Assembly (NCBI RefSeq): GCF_024029355.1
Contig: NZ_CP097117.1
Coordinates: 558,001 to 622,000, forward strand
Source: Fructilactobacillus cliffordii
GTDB lineage: Bacteria > Bacillota > Bacilli > Lactobacillales > Lactobacillaceae
Direction: 5' to 3'
Length of the DNA: 64,000 bases
Below, in pieces: positions 41,707 to 51,074 of the stretch. The position numbers and the translations under genes were made by a program. Position 1 is the stretch's first letter. The number at the start of each line of letters is the position of its first letter. The notes beneath the pieces are model-generated. The model did no database searches, was not told the origin of the DNA, and worked only from the letters and a program-made list of their open reading frames with translations.

Positions 41707-41735
41707 CTGACGAATGCTCGTTGATACGCTATAAT
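41707..41735 (+). promoter_or_regulatory. Promoter of the HD-HAD operon
   Basis: CTGACG (41707-41712), 17-bp spacer, TATAAT (41730-41735). The predicted start is about 17 nt before the coding region, just leaving room for the GGAGGTGG ribosome site. Confidence 0.7.
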
Positions 41736-41758
41736 GGTATGGAAATGGAGGTGGAACG

Positions 41759-43135
41759 ATGGGCTACCAGACAGAAAAACTAAAACAGGAAAAGGTCATT
41801 AGAGATCCGGTCCACAGTCACATTTACATTCAAGACCAAATCATCATGGACTTGATTAACACAGCGGAATTTCAACGCTTACGCCGAATTCATCAGCTTG
41901 GCACCACGTCGTTAACCTTCCCGGGCGCAGAGCATACCCGTTTCTCCCACTCGCTAGGTGTATACGAAATTGTGCGCCGAATTTGTAACCACTTTCAAAG
42001 AAATTACCCCACGCAAACGCCCGGTGATGGTCTTTGGGACGATCAAAATCGTCTCGTGGCGGAATGTGCTGGGTTACTGCATGACATTGGTCACGGAACC
42101 TATTCACACACTTTTGAACACATTTTCCAAACCAATCACGAAGAAATTACGCAGGAAATTATTACTTCGGAAGGCACGGAGGTCAATCAGGTCTTGCGCA
42201 AAATGGGACCGAACTTCCCCAATCAGGTGGCGAGCGTCATCAACAAGACCTATCCGAATCAACAGGTCGTCCAGATGATTTCCAGTCAGTGCGATGCGGA
42301 CCGGATGGATTACCTGTTACGGGACTCTTACTTTACCGGCGCTCAGTACGGTAACTTTGACTTAGACCGCATTTTACAGGTGATGCGCCCCTACGAGCAA
42401 GGAATCTGCTTTAAAAAAAGTGGGCTACACGCGATTGAATACTACATTGTCTCGCGGTACCAAATGTACCTGCAGGTCTACTTTCACCCCACCTCGCGTT
42501 CGATGGAAGTGATCTTGGCCCACTTGCTTAAACGAGCCCGGCAGATTGCCCAGGATCCCCAGTATCAAGATGACTTTCAACCAGGACTATTACGGCCCTT
42601 TTTAACCGAACAGTTTGATTTAAAACACGATTTGTCCAACTATCTGCAGTTAGACGATGGCGTATTAACCACTTATTTTTCTGCCTGGCGGACTTTTCCC
42701 GATCCAATTTTAGCGGATCTAGCTACACGTTTCTTGGACCGCGAGCCGTTTAAATCTGCCCAGTTTACTCCGGAGACAAAACCACAGCTGACCGAGCTGC
42801 GCTCCTTAGTAGCGGATGTCGGCTTTGATCCAAATTTTTACACCGCCACTGACAATAGCTATAACCAGCCTTATGATGTATACGATCCTACCGATTCGCA
42901 TCCCAACGCTCAAATCGAGCTCATGGAAAAGGACGGCAGTCTCATCGAACTTTCGCAGGCCAGTTTGTTAGTCCAAACCATTACCGGCCGGGATGTCGGT
43001 GACAGCCGCTTCTTTTTCCCCAAGGAAATGTTCCACCCAGAAGCAGCAGGATTATTTGCAGAAACGACTGCTCAATTTCAAAGCTATCTTCGTAACGATC
43101 ACGTTATTCAACCAAAGGAGTCTCAACATGACTGA
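41759..43135 (+). CDS. HD-domain phosphohydrolase (YwfO/dNTPase-like)
   Basis: A 458-residue cytoplasmic metal-dependent hydrolase. The HD site residues are visible: HTRFSHSLGVYEI, LLHDIGHGTYSHTFEHIF (His-Asp pair) and CDADRMDYLLRDS. Length and order match YwfO-type proteins, relatives of deoxynucleotide triphosphohydrolases and SAMHD1. The substrate is not settled by sequence. GGAGGTGG precedes the ATG. It overlaps the next gene by 8 nt. Confidence 0.88.
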   Translation: MGYQTEKLKQEKVIRDPVHSHIYIQDQIIMDLINTAEFQRLRRIHQLGTTSLTFPGAEHTRFSHSLGVYEIVRRICNHFQRNYPTQTPGDGLWDDQNRLVAECAGLLHDIGHGTYSHTFEHIFQTNHEEITQEIITSEGTEVNQVLRKMGPNFPNQVASVINKTYPNQQVVQMISSQCDADRMDYLLRDSYFTGAQYGNFDLDRILQVMRPYEQGICFKKSGLHAIEYYIVSRYQMYLQVYFHPTSRSMEVILAHLLKRARQIAQDPQYQDDFQPGLLRPFLTEQFDLKHDLSNYLQLDDGVLTTYFSAWRTFPDPILADLATRFLDREPFKSAQFTPETKPQLTELRSLVADVGFDPNFYTATDNSYNQPYDVYDPTDSHPNAQIELMEKDGSLIELSQASLLVQTITGRDVGDSRFFFPKEMFHPEAAGLFAETTAQFQSYLRNDHVIQPKESQHD

Positions 43136-43946
43136 CATTAAACTAATTGCCATTGACATCGATGGTACCCTCTTGAACGAAAAAAATGAACTCGCTCCGG
43201 CTACCATCAGTGCCATTAAGAAGGCGAGAGAAAAAGGCATTAAAATCGTGCTCTGTTCGGGTCGGCCCCTCGCCGGGATTCGCCCCTACTTAAAACCACT
43301 GGGGCTCAATGGTAAGGACGAGTATGCGATTGCCTTTAACGGCTCTGTGGCTGAGGACTTGACCGGTCAAGTTATCTTTGAAACGACCGTTCACTATGAG
43401 GATTTCTTAGAAATCGAAATGATGTCGCGAGAAATGGGCGTCCACTTCCAAATTGAAACCACCGACGGCATTTACGCCACCAACCGGGACCTCAGTCCCT
43501 ACACGGTTTATGAAAGCCAACTGGTGAACCTACCGATTCATTATCGCACTCCCGAAGAAATTACCCCGGACTTCAAGATTGCCAAGCTGATGTTCATCGA
43601 CGAACCCGACAAGATTGACTTGGCTAACCACAACATTCCGGATTCAATTAAACACCGGATGGGCGTGGTGAAGAGTACGCCCGTCTTTTTGGAATTTATG
43701 AACGCTAAAGCTGGCAAGGGAACTGCTGTGAAGCACCTCGCCGAAAAATTAGGCTTAACGGCCGAAAACGTGATGGCCATCGGTGATCAAGAAAACGACC
43801 TCAGCATGATTAAGTACGCCGGCACTGGAGTGGCCATGGGCAACGGAATTGACGACGTGAAGGAAAACGCCCAGTTCATCACCAAACCCAACAGTGAGGA
43901 CGGCGTGGCCTATGCCATTAACAAATATGTGAACCAAGCGAAATAA
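43128..43946 (+). CDS. Cof-type HAD-superfamily sugar phosphatase
   Basis: A 272-residue HAD hydrolase of the Cof/YidA type. Motif I is IAIDIDGTLLN (nucleophile Asp), motif II CSGRPL, motif III at KGTAVKHL (Lys), and motif IV GDQENDLSMI. A type IIB cap lies between motifs II and III. Family members dephosphorylate sugar phosphates, FMN or PLP with low specificity. The ATG lies inside the last codons of the HD gene with AAAGGAG upstream, so the two are translated together. Confidence 0.92.
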   Translation: MTDIKLIAIDIDGTLLNEKNELAPATISAIKKAREKGIKIVLCSGRPLAGIRPYLKPLGLNGKDEYAIAFNGSVAEDLTGQVIFETTVHYEDFLEIEMMSREMGVHFQIETTDGIYATNRDLSPYTVYESQLVNLPIHYRTPEEITPDFKIAKLMFIDEPDKIDLANHNIPDSIKHRMGVVKSTPVFLEFMNAKAGKGTAVKHLAEKLGLTAENVMAIGDQENDLSMIKYAGTGVAMGNGIDDVKENAQFITKPNSEDGVAYAINKYVNQAK

Positions 43947-43958
43947 TCCATTCGATAG

Positions 43959-44000
43959 AAAAGGAGTGACTTAGCATTTTGCTAAGTCACTCCTTTTTTT
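43959..44000 (+). terminator. Bidirectional terminator between the HAD gene and prs
   Basis: AAAAGGAGTGACTTAGCA and TGCTAAGTCACTCCTTTT form an 18-bp perfect stem with a 3-nt loop and T tracts on both strands. Its right end overlaps the prs stop codon. Confidence 0.93.
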
Positions 44001-44994
44001 AGTCTTGCTTCATTTCGTCTTTTTCGTAGTTAAACCGGGAGTTAAAGAGTGGACTCACCGGTCGATTCTGATCGATGCGCAGGATGGCATCCCCGACGAG
44101 CGGAGCTACGGAAATCTGCTTAATTTTCTCAATCTTCTTCTCCTCAGGAAGTTGAATCGAATCGGTAACCACAACCTGCTTGATGGGTGAGTTCGCCAAC
44201 CGTTCCGTGGCTGGACCAGACAGTACCGGATGCGTACAGCAGACGTAAACTTCCTTGGCACCGGCATCGATTAGGGCTTGAGCACCTTGGGTAATGGTTC
44301 CCGCGGTATCAATCATGTCGTCAATCATAATAGCCCGTTTGCCCTTGACGTCCCCAATGATGTTCATAATCTTCGCCACGTTGGCTTTGGGACGTCGCTT
44401 ATCGATAATCGCAATCGGATCACTGAGGAATTCAGCAAGCGCCCGGGCCCGCGAAACTCCACCGTGGTCAGGCGAAACCACCACGGCGTTTTCGTTCAAA
44501 TGATTTTGAATGAAGTAATCAGCCAATAACGGAGCGCCCATCAAGTGATCCACCGGAACGTCGAAAAATCCTTGAATTTGCGCTGCGTGCAGGTCTAAAG
44601 CAACGACCCGCGTAATTCCAGCGGTTTGGAGCATATCAGCAACCAGCTTAGCCGTGATTGGTTCTCGGGAGCGGGCCTTCCGGTCTTGCCGCGCATACCC
44701 ATAATACGGAATTACCACGTTAATCGTAGCGGCACTAGCCCGACGCAGGGCATCCACCATAATTAACAATTCCATTAGGTTATCATTCACTGGATTGGAG
44801 GTTGACTGGATGATGTACACGTCATCTCCACGGACACTTTCATCAATCGTAATTTTAATTTCGCCATCACTAAAATGGGAAACAGATGCTTTCCCGAGTG
44901 GAATCCCAATGTGATCCGCTACCTTTTCGGCGAGCGGCACGTTGGAGTCCAACGCAAAAATTTTCATGTTTGAGTCAGTTGTTTTGGTGTCCAT
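43999..44994 (-). CDS. prs: Ribose-phosphate pyrophosphokinase
   Basis: Makes PRPP from ribose 5-phosphate and ATP, feeding pncB, hpt and nucleotide synthesis. The 331-residue product shows [20 protein letters not shown], the ATP-site segment [19 protein letters not shown] and the PRPP loop [14 protein letters not shown]. About ten extra residues precede the usual N-terminus [14 protein letters not shown] lies before the ATG. It follows glmU by 66 nt, as in Bacillus. Confidence 0.96.
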   Translation of the reverse strand: MDTKTTDSNMKIFALDSNVPLAEKVADHIGIPLGKASVSHFSDGEIKITIDESVRGDDVYIIQSTSNPVNDNLMELLIMVDALRRASAATINVVIPYYGYARQDRKARSREPITAKLVADMLQTAGITRVVALDLHAAQIQGFFDVPVDHLMGAPLLADYFIQNHLNENAVVVSPDHGGVSRARALAEFLSDPIAIIDKRRPKANVAKIMNIIGDVKGKRAIMIDDMIDTAGTITQGAQALIDAGAKEVYVCCTHPVLSGPATERLANSPIKQVVVTDSIQLPEEKKIEKIKQISVAPLVGDAILRIDQNRPVSPLFNSRFNYEKDEMKQD

Positions 44995-45060
44995 AAGTAG
45001 CCCCCGTTAGTAATTTGTCCTCTCAACTAGATTATATTATGCTTGGCTTTTTTCAGCAAA

Positions 45061-46440
45061 CTAATCTGCTCCGTCAAACGGTAGCTTTTGGTAATAATTG
45101 GGTTTATTTGTCTGACGACTGCGCGCAATCGCCATGTCGTATTGGTGAATGTCATCCGTAATGGTCGAACCCGCCGCAATGAAACTGTGGTCGGCAATTT
45201 TAACCGGCGCAATCAGGTTGGAATTGCTTCCAATAAAGACGTCATCTCCGACCGTGGTTTCGTGCTTATGCTTGCCATCGTAGTTCGCAAAGATTACTCC
45301 ACAACCGATGTTAATGTTCTTGCCTAGGGTAGCATTCCCGACGTAGGTTAAGTGCCCTAATTTGGTTCCATCTCCGATATGGGACTTCTTCACCTCGCAG
45401 AAGTTTCCAATGTGGACGTGTTCACCAATCACAGCACCCGGACGCAGGTGACTGTTGGGACCAATGTCTGAGTGCGCGCCCATTTCTGCTTCTTCCAACG
45501 TTGAGGACGTAACTGTGACGTCGTCGTGAATCACAGTGTTAACCAGTTTGGAGTTCGCACCAATCACACAGTCTTTACCAATCTTAGTTCCCTGTTGCAA
45601 CTGCACTCCCGGTTCAATAATGGTATCTGAACCAATTTCAATTCCCGCATCAATGTATGTCGAAGCTGGATCAATAATGGTAACCCCGTTGTTCATGTGG
45701 TATTCGTTAATCCGTTGTTGCATTACCTTGGTGGCAGCGGCTTGCGCCACCCGATTGTTAACCCCCATTGATTCGGAGAAATCGGCCATCTTGTAAGCAG
45801 CAATCGTGTCGCCCTGTTGCTTTAAGACCTCAATGGCATCCGTCAGGTAGTATTCTCCCTGGGCGTTGTCGTTGTTAGTATCGTGCAGTGCGGCAAATAG
45901 CTTTTGATTATCAAACACATAAACACCTGTGTTAATTTCATGAATCGCTTTTTCTTCGGAATCGGCATCCTTTTCTTCCACAATTTTTTCCACGATTCCT
46001 AGGTCATTCCGGATAATCCGTCCGTATCCAGTGGGGTTCGGGGCCATTGACGTTAAAATCGTTGCTGTCGCTTTTTTATCCTCATGGTAAGCAAAGAGGT
46101 TTTTCAAAGTGGTTGCTGTAAAGAGCGGCGTATCACCACTAATTACCAGTGTTGTACCCGTTGCATGCTTTAACAGTGGTTCAGCTCGCAACACAGCGTC
46201 CCCCGTTCCAAGTTGCTGGTCTTGAATCACGTACTTGGTTCGGTCCCCTAGTTCCTCTTGCACGGCTTCCGCTCCATACCCAACCACTGTAACGATTTGG
46301 TCCATGTCCAACTGACTCACCTGGGTTAAAACGTGGTCCACCATCGATTTCCCGCAAATCCGATGTAATACTTTGTACAACTTGGACTTCATCCGCGTTC
46401 CCTTGCCAGCCGCTAGAATGATTGTATTTCTCGTTCCCAT
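45061..46440 (-). CDS. glmU: Bifunctional GlmU: GlcN-1-P acetyltransferase / GlcNAc-1-P uridyltransferase
   Basis: Makes UDP-GlcNAc for peptidoglycan and wall polymers. The 459-residue product has an N-terminal pyrophosphorylase ([33 protein letters not shown]) and a C-terminal left-handed beta helix of hexapeptide repeats (about 250 onwards) with the acetyltransferase site [19 protein letters not shown]. It sits 12 nt downstream of purR, the conserved purR-glmU-prs order. Confidence 0.97.
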   Translation of the reverse strand: MGTRNTIILAAGKGTRMKSKLYKVLHRICGKSMVDHVLTQVSQLDMDQIVTVVGYGAEAVQEELGDRTKYVIQDQQLGTGDAVLRAEPLLKHATGTTLVISGDTPLFTATTLKNLFAYHEDKKATATILTSMAPNPTGYGRIIRNDLGIVEKIVEEKDADSEEKAIHEINTGVYVFDNQKLFAALHDTNNDNAQGEYYLTDAIEVLKQQGDTIAAYKMADFSESMGVNNRVAQAAATKVMQQRINEYHMNNGVTIIDPASTYIDAGIEIGSDTIIEPGVQLQQGTKIGKDCVIGANSKLVNTVIHDDVTVTSSTLEEAEMGAHSDIGPNSHLRPGAVIGEHVHIGNFCEVKKSHIGDGTKLGHLTYVGNATLGKNINIGCGVIFANYDGKHKHETTVGDDVFIGSNSNLIAPVKIADHSFIAAGSTITDDIHQYDMAIARSRQTNKPNYYQKLPFDGAD

Positions 46441-46452
46441 CTTTTCCTACTC

Positions 46453-47286
46453 CTACTTACTTGGTCCAAAAATTTTTTCGTCGTAATTACCCTTGGTAAT
46501 CCGCATTTCTCCGTCATCCCGGTTCTCCATCTTAACCAATGACGTATAGTTGCCTACGTTTTGTTGCCCGCTTTGGTAAGCCCCTTCAGCGAAGAAAGTA
46601 CTGCCGACCAAGTTACAGTCAAATTCTTCAATCAGCGAGGTTAATCCATTAATAGTCCCCCCGCCGTGAATGAAGTCATCCACGATTAAGACGTTGGCCC
46701 CTTGATCAAGGCTCCGTTTTGAAATCGTCATCCGTTTAATCTTCTTACTGGAACCGGAAACGTAGTTCACGCTTACGGTGGATCCTTCAGTAATGTTAGT
46801 GTCGTGGCGCGCAATCACTAGGGGTACGTTCAAATAAGATGACGCTGCTTGGGCAATCGGAATTCCACGAGTCGCTACAGTCAAAACTGCGTCCACGCGT
46901 TGATTAAGGTACTGGGTGGCAATCAGCCGTCCTAAATAGCGTAATTTGTCGGGATCACCTAAAATATCTGACATGTAAACGTATCCACCAGGTAACAACC
47001 GGTGCGAATTGTTTAGAATTTCAATCACTTCGTCCATAAATTCGTCGGCGGCTTCCTTTAAGATGTACGGGATGTATTTTGCCCCTCCGGCAGCCCCCGG
47101 CACCGTTTCCACTAGACCAATCCCGCGGTCTTGAAATGTCCGTTTTAGAATAGTCAGGTCTTCACTAATTGAGGACTTGGCAGAATCGTATCGTTGTGCA
47201 AAAAATGTCAACGGAATCAGTGCGTGTGGTCGATTTAACAGATAATCAGTCATGTCGACCAATCGTTCGCTTCGTTTAATTTTCAT
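46453..47286 (-). CDS. purR: Purine operon repressor PurR
   Basis: A 277-residue repressor of purine synthesis in Gram-positives. An N-terminal winged helix (RSERLVDMTDYLLNRPHALIPLTFFAQRY to about residue 70) is fused to a phosphoribosyltransferase-fold domain with the PRPP motif NVLIVDDFIHGGGTINGL. PRPP binding releases it from PurBoxes. A PurBox lies in its own promoter region, so it is probably autoregulated. prs, which makes its effector PRPP, is in the same transcription unit. Confidence 0.96.
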   Translation of the reverse strand: MKIKRSERLVDMTDYLLNRPHALIPLTFFAQRYDSAKSSISEDLTILKRTFQDRGIGLVETVPGAAGGAKYIPYILKEAADEFMDEVIEILNNSHRLLPGGYVYMSDILGDPDKLRYLGRLIATQYLNQRVDAVLTVATRGIPIAQAASSYLNVPLVIARHDTNITEGSTVSVNYVSGSSKKIKRMTISKRSLDQGANVLIVDDFIHGGGTINGLTSLIEEFDCNLVGSTFFAEGAYQSGQQNVGNYTSLVKMENRDDGEMRITKGNYDEKIFGPSK

Positions 47287-47305
47287 AATTTCACCTCATT
47301 ATAGA

Positions 47306-47351
47306 TTTACTCTACTAAAATTTTAGCATAATTGTTCGGTTTTTACGTCAA
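47306..47351 (-). promoter_or_regulatory. purR promoter with PurBox
   Basis: Minus-strand AAAACCGAACAAT at 47331-47343 matches the PurBox core AWWWCCGAACWWT. TTGACG lies just upstream at 47346-47351 and an extended -10 TGCTAAAAT just downstream, though the spacing between them (20 bp) is long. The box lies between the two elements, where PurR would block transcription. Confidence 0.75.
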
Positions 47352-47487
47352 ATCACATAAATTTATCTAAAAATTAAATCAAACAGAAGAAATCACTAAC
47401 GTTCGTCAAAAAAGTACCCGTGGTGGCGCAATTTTTGGATTAGCCCGGGTCGTGTTACGATAGAGAAAACGAAACTAAGGTGGTGAA

Positions 47488-47703
47488 GTGACATTGAAAC
47501 GTTGGAAAGCGATGCTCGTGATTGAAATCCTGAGCCTGCTCGTCTTTATTGCTGCGCTCACGATGCGGCATCCCAACGCGGTCCTTGGTGCCGCCCCCCT
47601 GCCGTTGCGCATCATTGTGCTGGTCGTCTTATTGATAATTTATGGTATTATTTTCGGCCTCCAATACCTCTGGTACCGATCTTTACATCGAAAAAATCAT
47701 TAA
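47488..47703 (+). CDS. Small two-span membrane protein
   Basis: About 71 residues and the only plus-strand gene in this part of the window. Two hydrophobic stretches (about 9-27 and 40-62) are separated by a short Pro-Ala loop, and both ends are basic. The start is GTG with AAGGTGG just upstream; TTG two codons later is an alternative. An extended -10 TGTTACGAT at about 47452 gives it a promoter. No family comes to mind. A strong terminator follows. Coding status rests on ribosome site, promoter and terminator. Confidence 0.6.
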   Translation: MTLKRWKAMLVIEILSLLVFIAALTMRHPNAVLGAAPLPLRIIVLVVLLIIYGIIFGLQYLWYRSLHRKNH

Positions 47704-47741
47704 AAAAGAGACTGCAGAAAATTATTTCTGCAGTCTCTTTT
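47704..47741 (+). terminator. Bidirectional terminator between the small membrane gene and the ABC permease
   Basis: AAAAGAGACTGCAGAAA and TTTCTGCAGTCTCTTTT are a perfect 17-bp stem around ATTA, with A and T tracts on both sides. Confidence 0.93.
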
Positions 47742-47744
47742 AAA

Positions 47745-48542
47745 TTAGGATCGTTCTTTTAAGTAGTTATAACCTAGTGCTAAGAAGTACAACGCACATT
47801 CAATCGTCGCAATGAAGAAGCTGACGGGAAGATTCGTAACGTAACCGAGATACAAGCCGAGCCAAACACCCAACAAGCCACAGCTAATCGCTACGGCAAT
47901 CATGCCACTGACCGAGTGAGCAAAGTACTTGGCACTAGCCGCCGGTAGAGTTAACAGGATAAAGATCAACAAGGAGCCCACGATTTGAGCGGCAACGGAC
48001 ACACTCAATGCTAACAACAATAAAAAGATTACGGACATTAAACCACTGTGCACATGCTGGGCGCTAGCCCCCACCGGATCAAACGAGTCAAACTTCAGGT
48101 TACGATAAATGATAAAGAGGATTAAAAGGACGATAACCGCCAATACCAACATTTGGTAAACGTCCGCGGGACTAATCCCGACGACGCTCCCAAACAAGAT
48201 GTTGGTTGCGTAACTGGCACTTTTATTGGAGAGGGCCAAAAACAGCACTCCAAGCCCGATAAATAGCCCGGAAATCGCACTAATCGAATTCTCTCGACGA
48301 GCCGCCTTAGTACTCATCCGCCCGACTAGAACCGAGCTGAACATTGTAAAAAGCAGCATCCCATTTAGCGGTGTGATTCCCACAAACATGCCAAAGGATG
48401 CCCCTGCAAAACCAATTTCTGACAGGGTGTGGGTCAAAAAGGACATGTTGCGGGCCACCACAAAGACGCCGATGAACCCACAGACAATCGCAATCATAGT
48501 GCTAGCTAGGTAGGCATTGCGCATAAAATCAAAACTAAACAT
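47745..48542 (-). CDS. Zinc/manganese ABC transporter permease
   Basis: A 265-residue ABC-3 family permease with about eight spans (ZnuB, MntB or AdcB type). It starts MFSFDFMRNAYLASTMIAIVCGFIGVFVV, the usual opening, with the segment SEIGFAGASFGMFVGITPL near residue 60 as the ATPase-contact loop. AGGAGGGG precedes the ATG at 48542. It overlaps the ATPase gene by 8 nt. No substrate-binding lipoprotein gene is adjacent, so the receptor is encoded elsewhere. Zinc or manganese cannot be told apart here. Confidence 0.9.
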   Translation of the reverse strand: MFSFDFMRNAYLASTMIAIVCGFIGVFVVARNMSFLTHTLSEIGFAGASFGMFVGITPLNGMLLFTMFSSVLVGRMSTKAARRENSISAISGLFIGLGVLFLALSNKSASYATNILFGSVVGISPADVYQMLVLAVIVLLILFIIYRNLKFDSFDPVGASAQHVHSGLMSVIFLLLLALSVSVAAQIVGSLLIFILLTLPAASAKYFAHSVSGMIAVAISCGLLGVWLGLYLGYVTNLPVSFFIATIECALYFLALGYNYLKERS

Positions 48543-49233
48543 GTTGTTCCCCTCCTTGATATTCGCTAACCTGTAGTTGATCAATCGGTCCAAATTGATA
48601 ACCCTCTGGTTGTAACAACAGATAATCATCCGAAAATTGTTTGGCTAGCGGAATATCATGGGTCACAGAAATCACCGTGACGCCCGTCTGCTGGTTGAGC
48701 TTGCGCACCAAGCGCAGTAGTTGCTCCTTCGCAATCGGGTCCAAACTGGCCGTGGATTCATCTAAAATCAACAAATCCGGTTGCATGGTGAGAGCCTGGG
48801 CCAAATAAGCCCGTTGCTTTTCTCCTCCAGACGTCCGCCCTAACGGCTCATTTTGTAGTTTGGTCAGGTCCGTTTCTGCCAACACTTCAGTCAGCCGGTG
48901 ACGTTCTTGCGGTTTCAGCCAGGGCATTAGGGAGTGGGTAAAGTTGAGCGCCACAAAGTTTTTCACCGAGAGCGGATATTCGTCATCAATGTTGCGAAAT
49001 TGTGGCACGTACCCAATCCGAATCGCTTTACGACTGGGGAAAAACTCCACGCTACCGTGGGTGGGCTTTAGCTGTCCGAGAATAATCCGGACTAACGTGG
49101 TCTTGCCGACCCCGTTTTCTCCCACAATACTCAAAAAACGCCCCCGGTGAAGCACAAAGTTCAGATTATTTAAAACGCGTTTCTCGGTAAATTGTTCTTG
49201 CAAATCGTGTGTTGCCAAAATTAGGTCGTCCAT
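48535..49233 (-). CDS. Zinc/manganese ABC transporter ATPase
   Basis: The 232-residue nucleotide-binding subunit for the permease downstream. Walker A GENGVGKTTLV (about 37-44), Q loop YVPQFRN, signature TSGGEKQRAYLAQAL, Walker B LLILDEST and the switch His in VISVTHDIPLA are all intact. Similarity to metal-importer ATPases follows from the paired ABC-3 permease. It is the first gene of the pair. Confidence 0.92.
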   Translation of the reverse strand: MDDLILATHDLQEQFTEKRVLNNLNFVLHRGRFLSIVGENGVGKTTLVRIILGQLKPTHGSVEFFPSRKAIRIGYVPQFRNIDDEYPLSVKNFVALNFTHSLMPWLKPQERHRLTEVLAETDLTKLQNEPLGRTSGGEKQRAYLAQALTMQPDLLILDESTASLDPIAKEQLLRLVRKLNQQTGVTVISVTHDIPLAKQFSDDYLLLQPEGYQFGPIDQLQVSEYQGGEQHV

Positions 49234-49300
49234 CGCTACTCCTCCAGACCGATTGCTGTGCCGATCATCATTTAAGTATAAGTTACCGAAAAATAGAAAT

Positions 49301-49327
49301 AAAAAAAAGACCCCTGCAGTCTTTTTA
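49301..49327 (-). terminator. Terminator of veg
   Basis: AAAAAGAC and GTCTTTTT pair around TGCAGGG on the minus strand, with a longer T tract after. A weak, A+T-rich stem 11 nt after the veg stop. Confidence 0.7.
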
Positions 49328-49337
49328 ATTTGGTTAT

Positions 49338-49568
49338 TTACATAAATGTAACTTGAATATCTTTGGTTAAGATCTTGGTGTAGGTAAATGAAGCGTGTGC
49401 AGGTTGATCACTTGAATCAAGATCAACAATAAATACCGCTGGAAAAACCTCAACGAGGACTCCATCGTATTCATTCGTTCGTTTTCTCCCAGCTTGTTCA
49501 ACAACTTTAATGTCACTGCCAAGGTGGTCTTGAATCCAATTTCTGATATCCGGCAAATTCATTTGCAT
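49338..49568 (-). CDS. veg: Veg protein family
   Basis: A 76-residue beta-rich protein of the Veg (DUF1021) family; RKRTNEYDGVLVEVFPAVFIVDLD lines up with the Bacillus Veg core. Veg affects biofilm gene expression in Bacillus, but its molecular role is unclear. It lies downstream of ksgA, the conserved place. GAGGTGA precedes the ATG. Confidence 0.88.
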   Translation of the reverse strand: MQMNLPDIRNWIQDHLGSDIKVVEQAGRKRTNEYDGVLVEVFPAVFIVDLDSSDQPAHASFTYTKILTKDIQVTFM

Positions 49569-49627
49569 TACAAATCACCTCACAAAGCAAATTGTACCAC
49601 AAAAACGCCGGAATGTAAAGCATTACC

Positions 49628-50515
49628 CTATTTCAGCAAGCCGACTTTGTGAAATTCGTTGGTCAGGGTAATAAACTGGCTGACCCCCAGGGTTTGGGGA
49701 CGAACGTTCGGTTCAATTCCAACTGTCGCCAGCACCGTCCGAATCGTGTCCTTCGTCGCCGGCTGTTTGTCAAAGACCGACTGCAAGTTATTCCACAAGG
49801 TCTTACGCCGGTGCATAAAGCAGCCGTGGACAAAGGAAAAAAAGGCCGGTTGACTGTAAGCAGTTTCCTGTTTAACTGGCCGGGGCGTTAATTTGACCAC
49901 CGCAGAATCGACCTTGGGGGCCGGGATAAACGACTTTTTGGAAACCTCCAGCGCAATCTCGACTTGGTACAGATACTGCGTCATCACACTTAATGCTCCG
50001 TAGTCATGCGAATTTGGCCGCGCCACCAGGCGACTAGCAACTTCCTTTTGCATCATCAAAACAATCGTCGCAAAGTGCACCTGACCCTTTAAAAAGTTCA
50101 TCAAAATCGGTTTGGTAATGTAATACGGCAGGTTGGCCACGGCCTTTAACTCGTGGTGTCCGTCCAGCCGTTCGTCTAGCACTTCTGGCACGTTGGCCTG
50201 TAAAAAGTCCTGATTAACGATCGTGACGTTCTTGTAGTCAGCAAGGGTTTCAGCTAACACCGGCATCAGGTTCTGATCAATTTCAAACGCCAGGACCTGG
50301 TGGGCTCGTTGAGCAATCTGTTCGGTTAGCGCTCCGATTCCCGGGCCGATTTCGACCACGTCGTCCTGCTCTGTCACGTTGGCAGCGGCCACAATCCCCT
50401 CTAAGACGTTTAAATCGTCCAAGAAGTTTTGACCTAGACTTTTCTTGGCACTTAAGTGATAGCGGTTTAAAATGCCAAGTGTCCGGTTTCTAGTCCCGAT
50501 GGCTGGTTGGTTCAT
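49628..50515 (-). CDS. ksgA: 16S rRNA (adenine1518/1519-N6)-dimethyltransferase
   Basis: Dimethylates the two adjacent adenines in the 3' loop of 16S rRNA during small-subunit maturation. The 295-residue product has SLGQNFLDDLNVLEGIV, the SAM-binding motif VVEIGPGIGALTEQIA and the catalytic NLPYYITKPI. It overlaps rnmV by 26 nt, so the two are co-translated; rnmV-ksgA-veg is a conserved Gram-positive order. Confidence 0.96.
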   Translation of the reverse strand: MNQPAIGTRNRTLGILNRYHLSAKKSLGQNFLDDLNVLEGIVAAANVTEQDDVVEIGPGIGALTEQIAQRAHQVLAFEIDQNLMPVLAETLADYKNVTIVNQDFLQANVPEVLDERLDGHHELKAVANLPYYITKPILMNFLKGQVHFATIVLMMQKEVASRLVARPNSHDYGALSVMTQYLYQVEIALEVSKKSFIPAPKVDSAVVKLTPRPVKQETAYSQPAFFSFVHGCFMHRRKTLWNNLQSVFDKQPATKDTIRTVLATVGIEPNVRPQTLGVSQFITLTNEFHKVGLLK

Positions 50516-51074
50516 GCGTTGTTCCTCCTTCTAGGTGCGTAAGGGCTTCGTTAAATTGCTCCTTGGTAATCCCAAACATCCGCAGCCGGCGTTGCAGCTG
50601 TTTCGCGTTCACATACCCGAGGTGCAAATACTCACCAAGCTCTAAGCGACGTTGCTTGGCGGCGTGATTCCCCACCAAATTAGCGGCCATCAACTCTTCC
50701 CGGCTAATGACCTCGGGGTTACTCTCACTTTCCGTGTACACCTGGGCTAGGACCTGGCGAATGGCAGCGAGAGAGGCGTGCTCCACCCCGAGCGAACCGT
50801 GCGCCTTATCGGGAGTCGCAGCGTGCTTATCCAAAAAGGCATGCTTGGCCTCGGGAATTTCATCAGCAATGATGCGGCGAATCTTTTCGCCCGAAAAATC
50901 GGGGTCAGTGAACACGATTACCCCCCGAGTTTGCGCCAGTCGGTCAATCAGAGCCAGTGTTTCGTCGCTAATTGCTGAACCCCGGGTTTCAATCGTGTCG
51001 GCATCCACGGCCTGCTGAATCCGCTCGGTATCTGATTTGCCTTCGACCACGAGGACTTCTTTAATTCGTTTCAT
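50490..51074 (-). CDS. rnmV: Ribonuclease M5
   Basis: Matures 5S rRNA from its precursor in low-G+C Gram-positives. The 194-residue product is a Toprim-domain nuclease with VVEGKSDTERI near the N-terminus and VIVFTDPDFSGEKIRR for the metal-binding acidic pair. It abuts tatD and overlaps ksgA. Confidence 0.95.
   Translation of the reverse strand: MKRIKEVLVVEGKSDTERIQQAVDADTIETRGSAISDETLALIDRLAQTRGVIVFTDPDFSGEKIRRIIADEIPEAKHAFLDKHAATPDKAHGSLGVEHASLAAIRQVLAQVYTESESNPEVISREELMAANLVGNHAAKQRRLELGEYLHLGYVNAKQLQRRLRMFGITKEQFNEALTHLEGGTTHEPTSHRD

Noticed and set aside
42993..43127. N-terminal extension of the HAD phosphatase
   Set aside because: The frame is open upstream, but the HAD motif starts right after ATG 43128, which has AAAGGAG, and the extension overlaps the HD gene in another frame.
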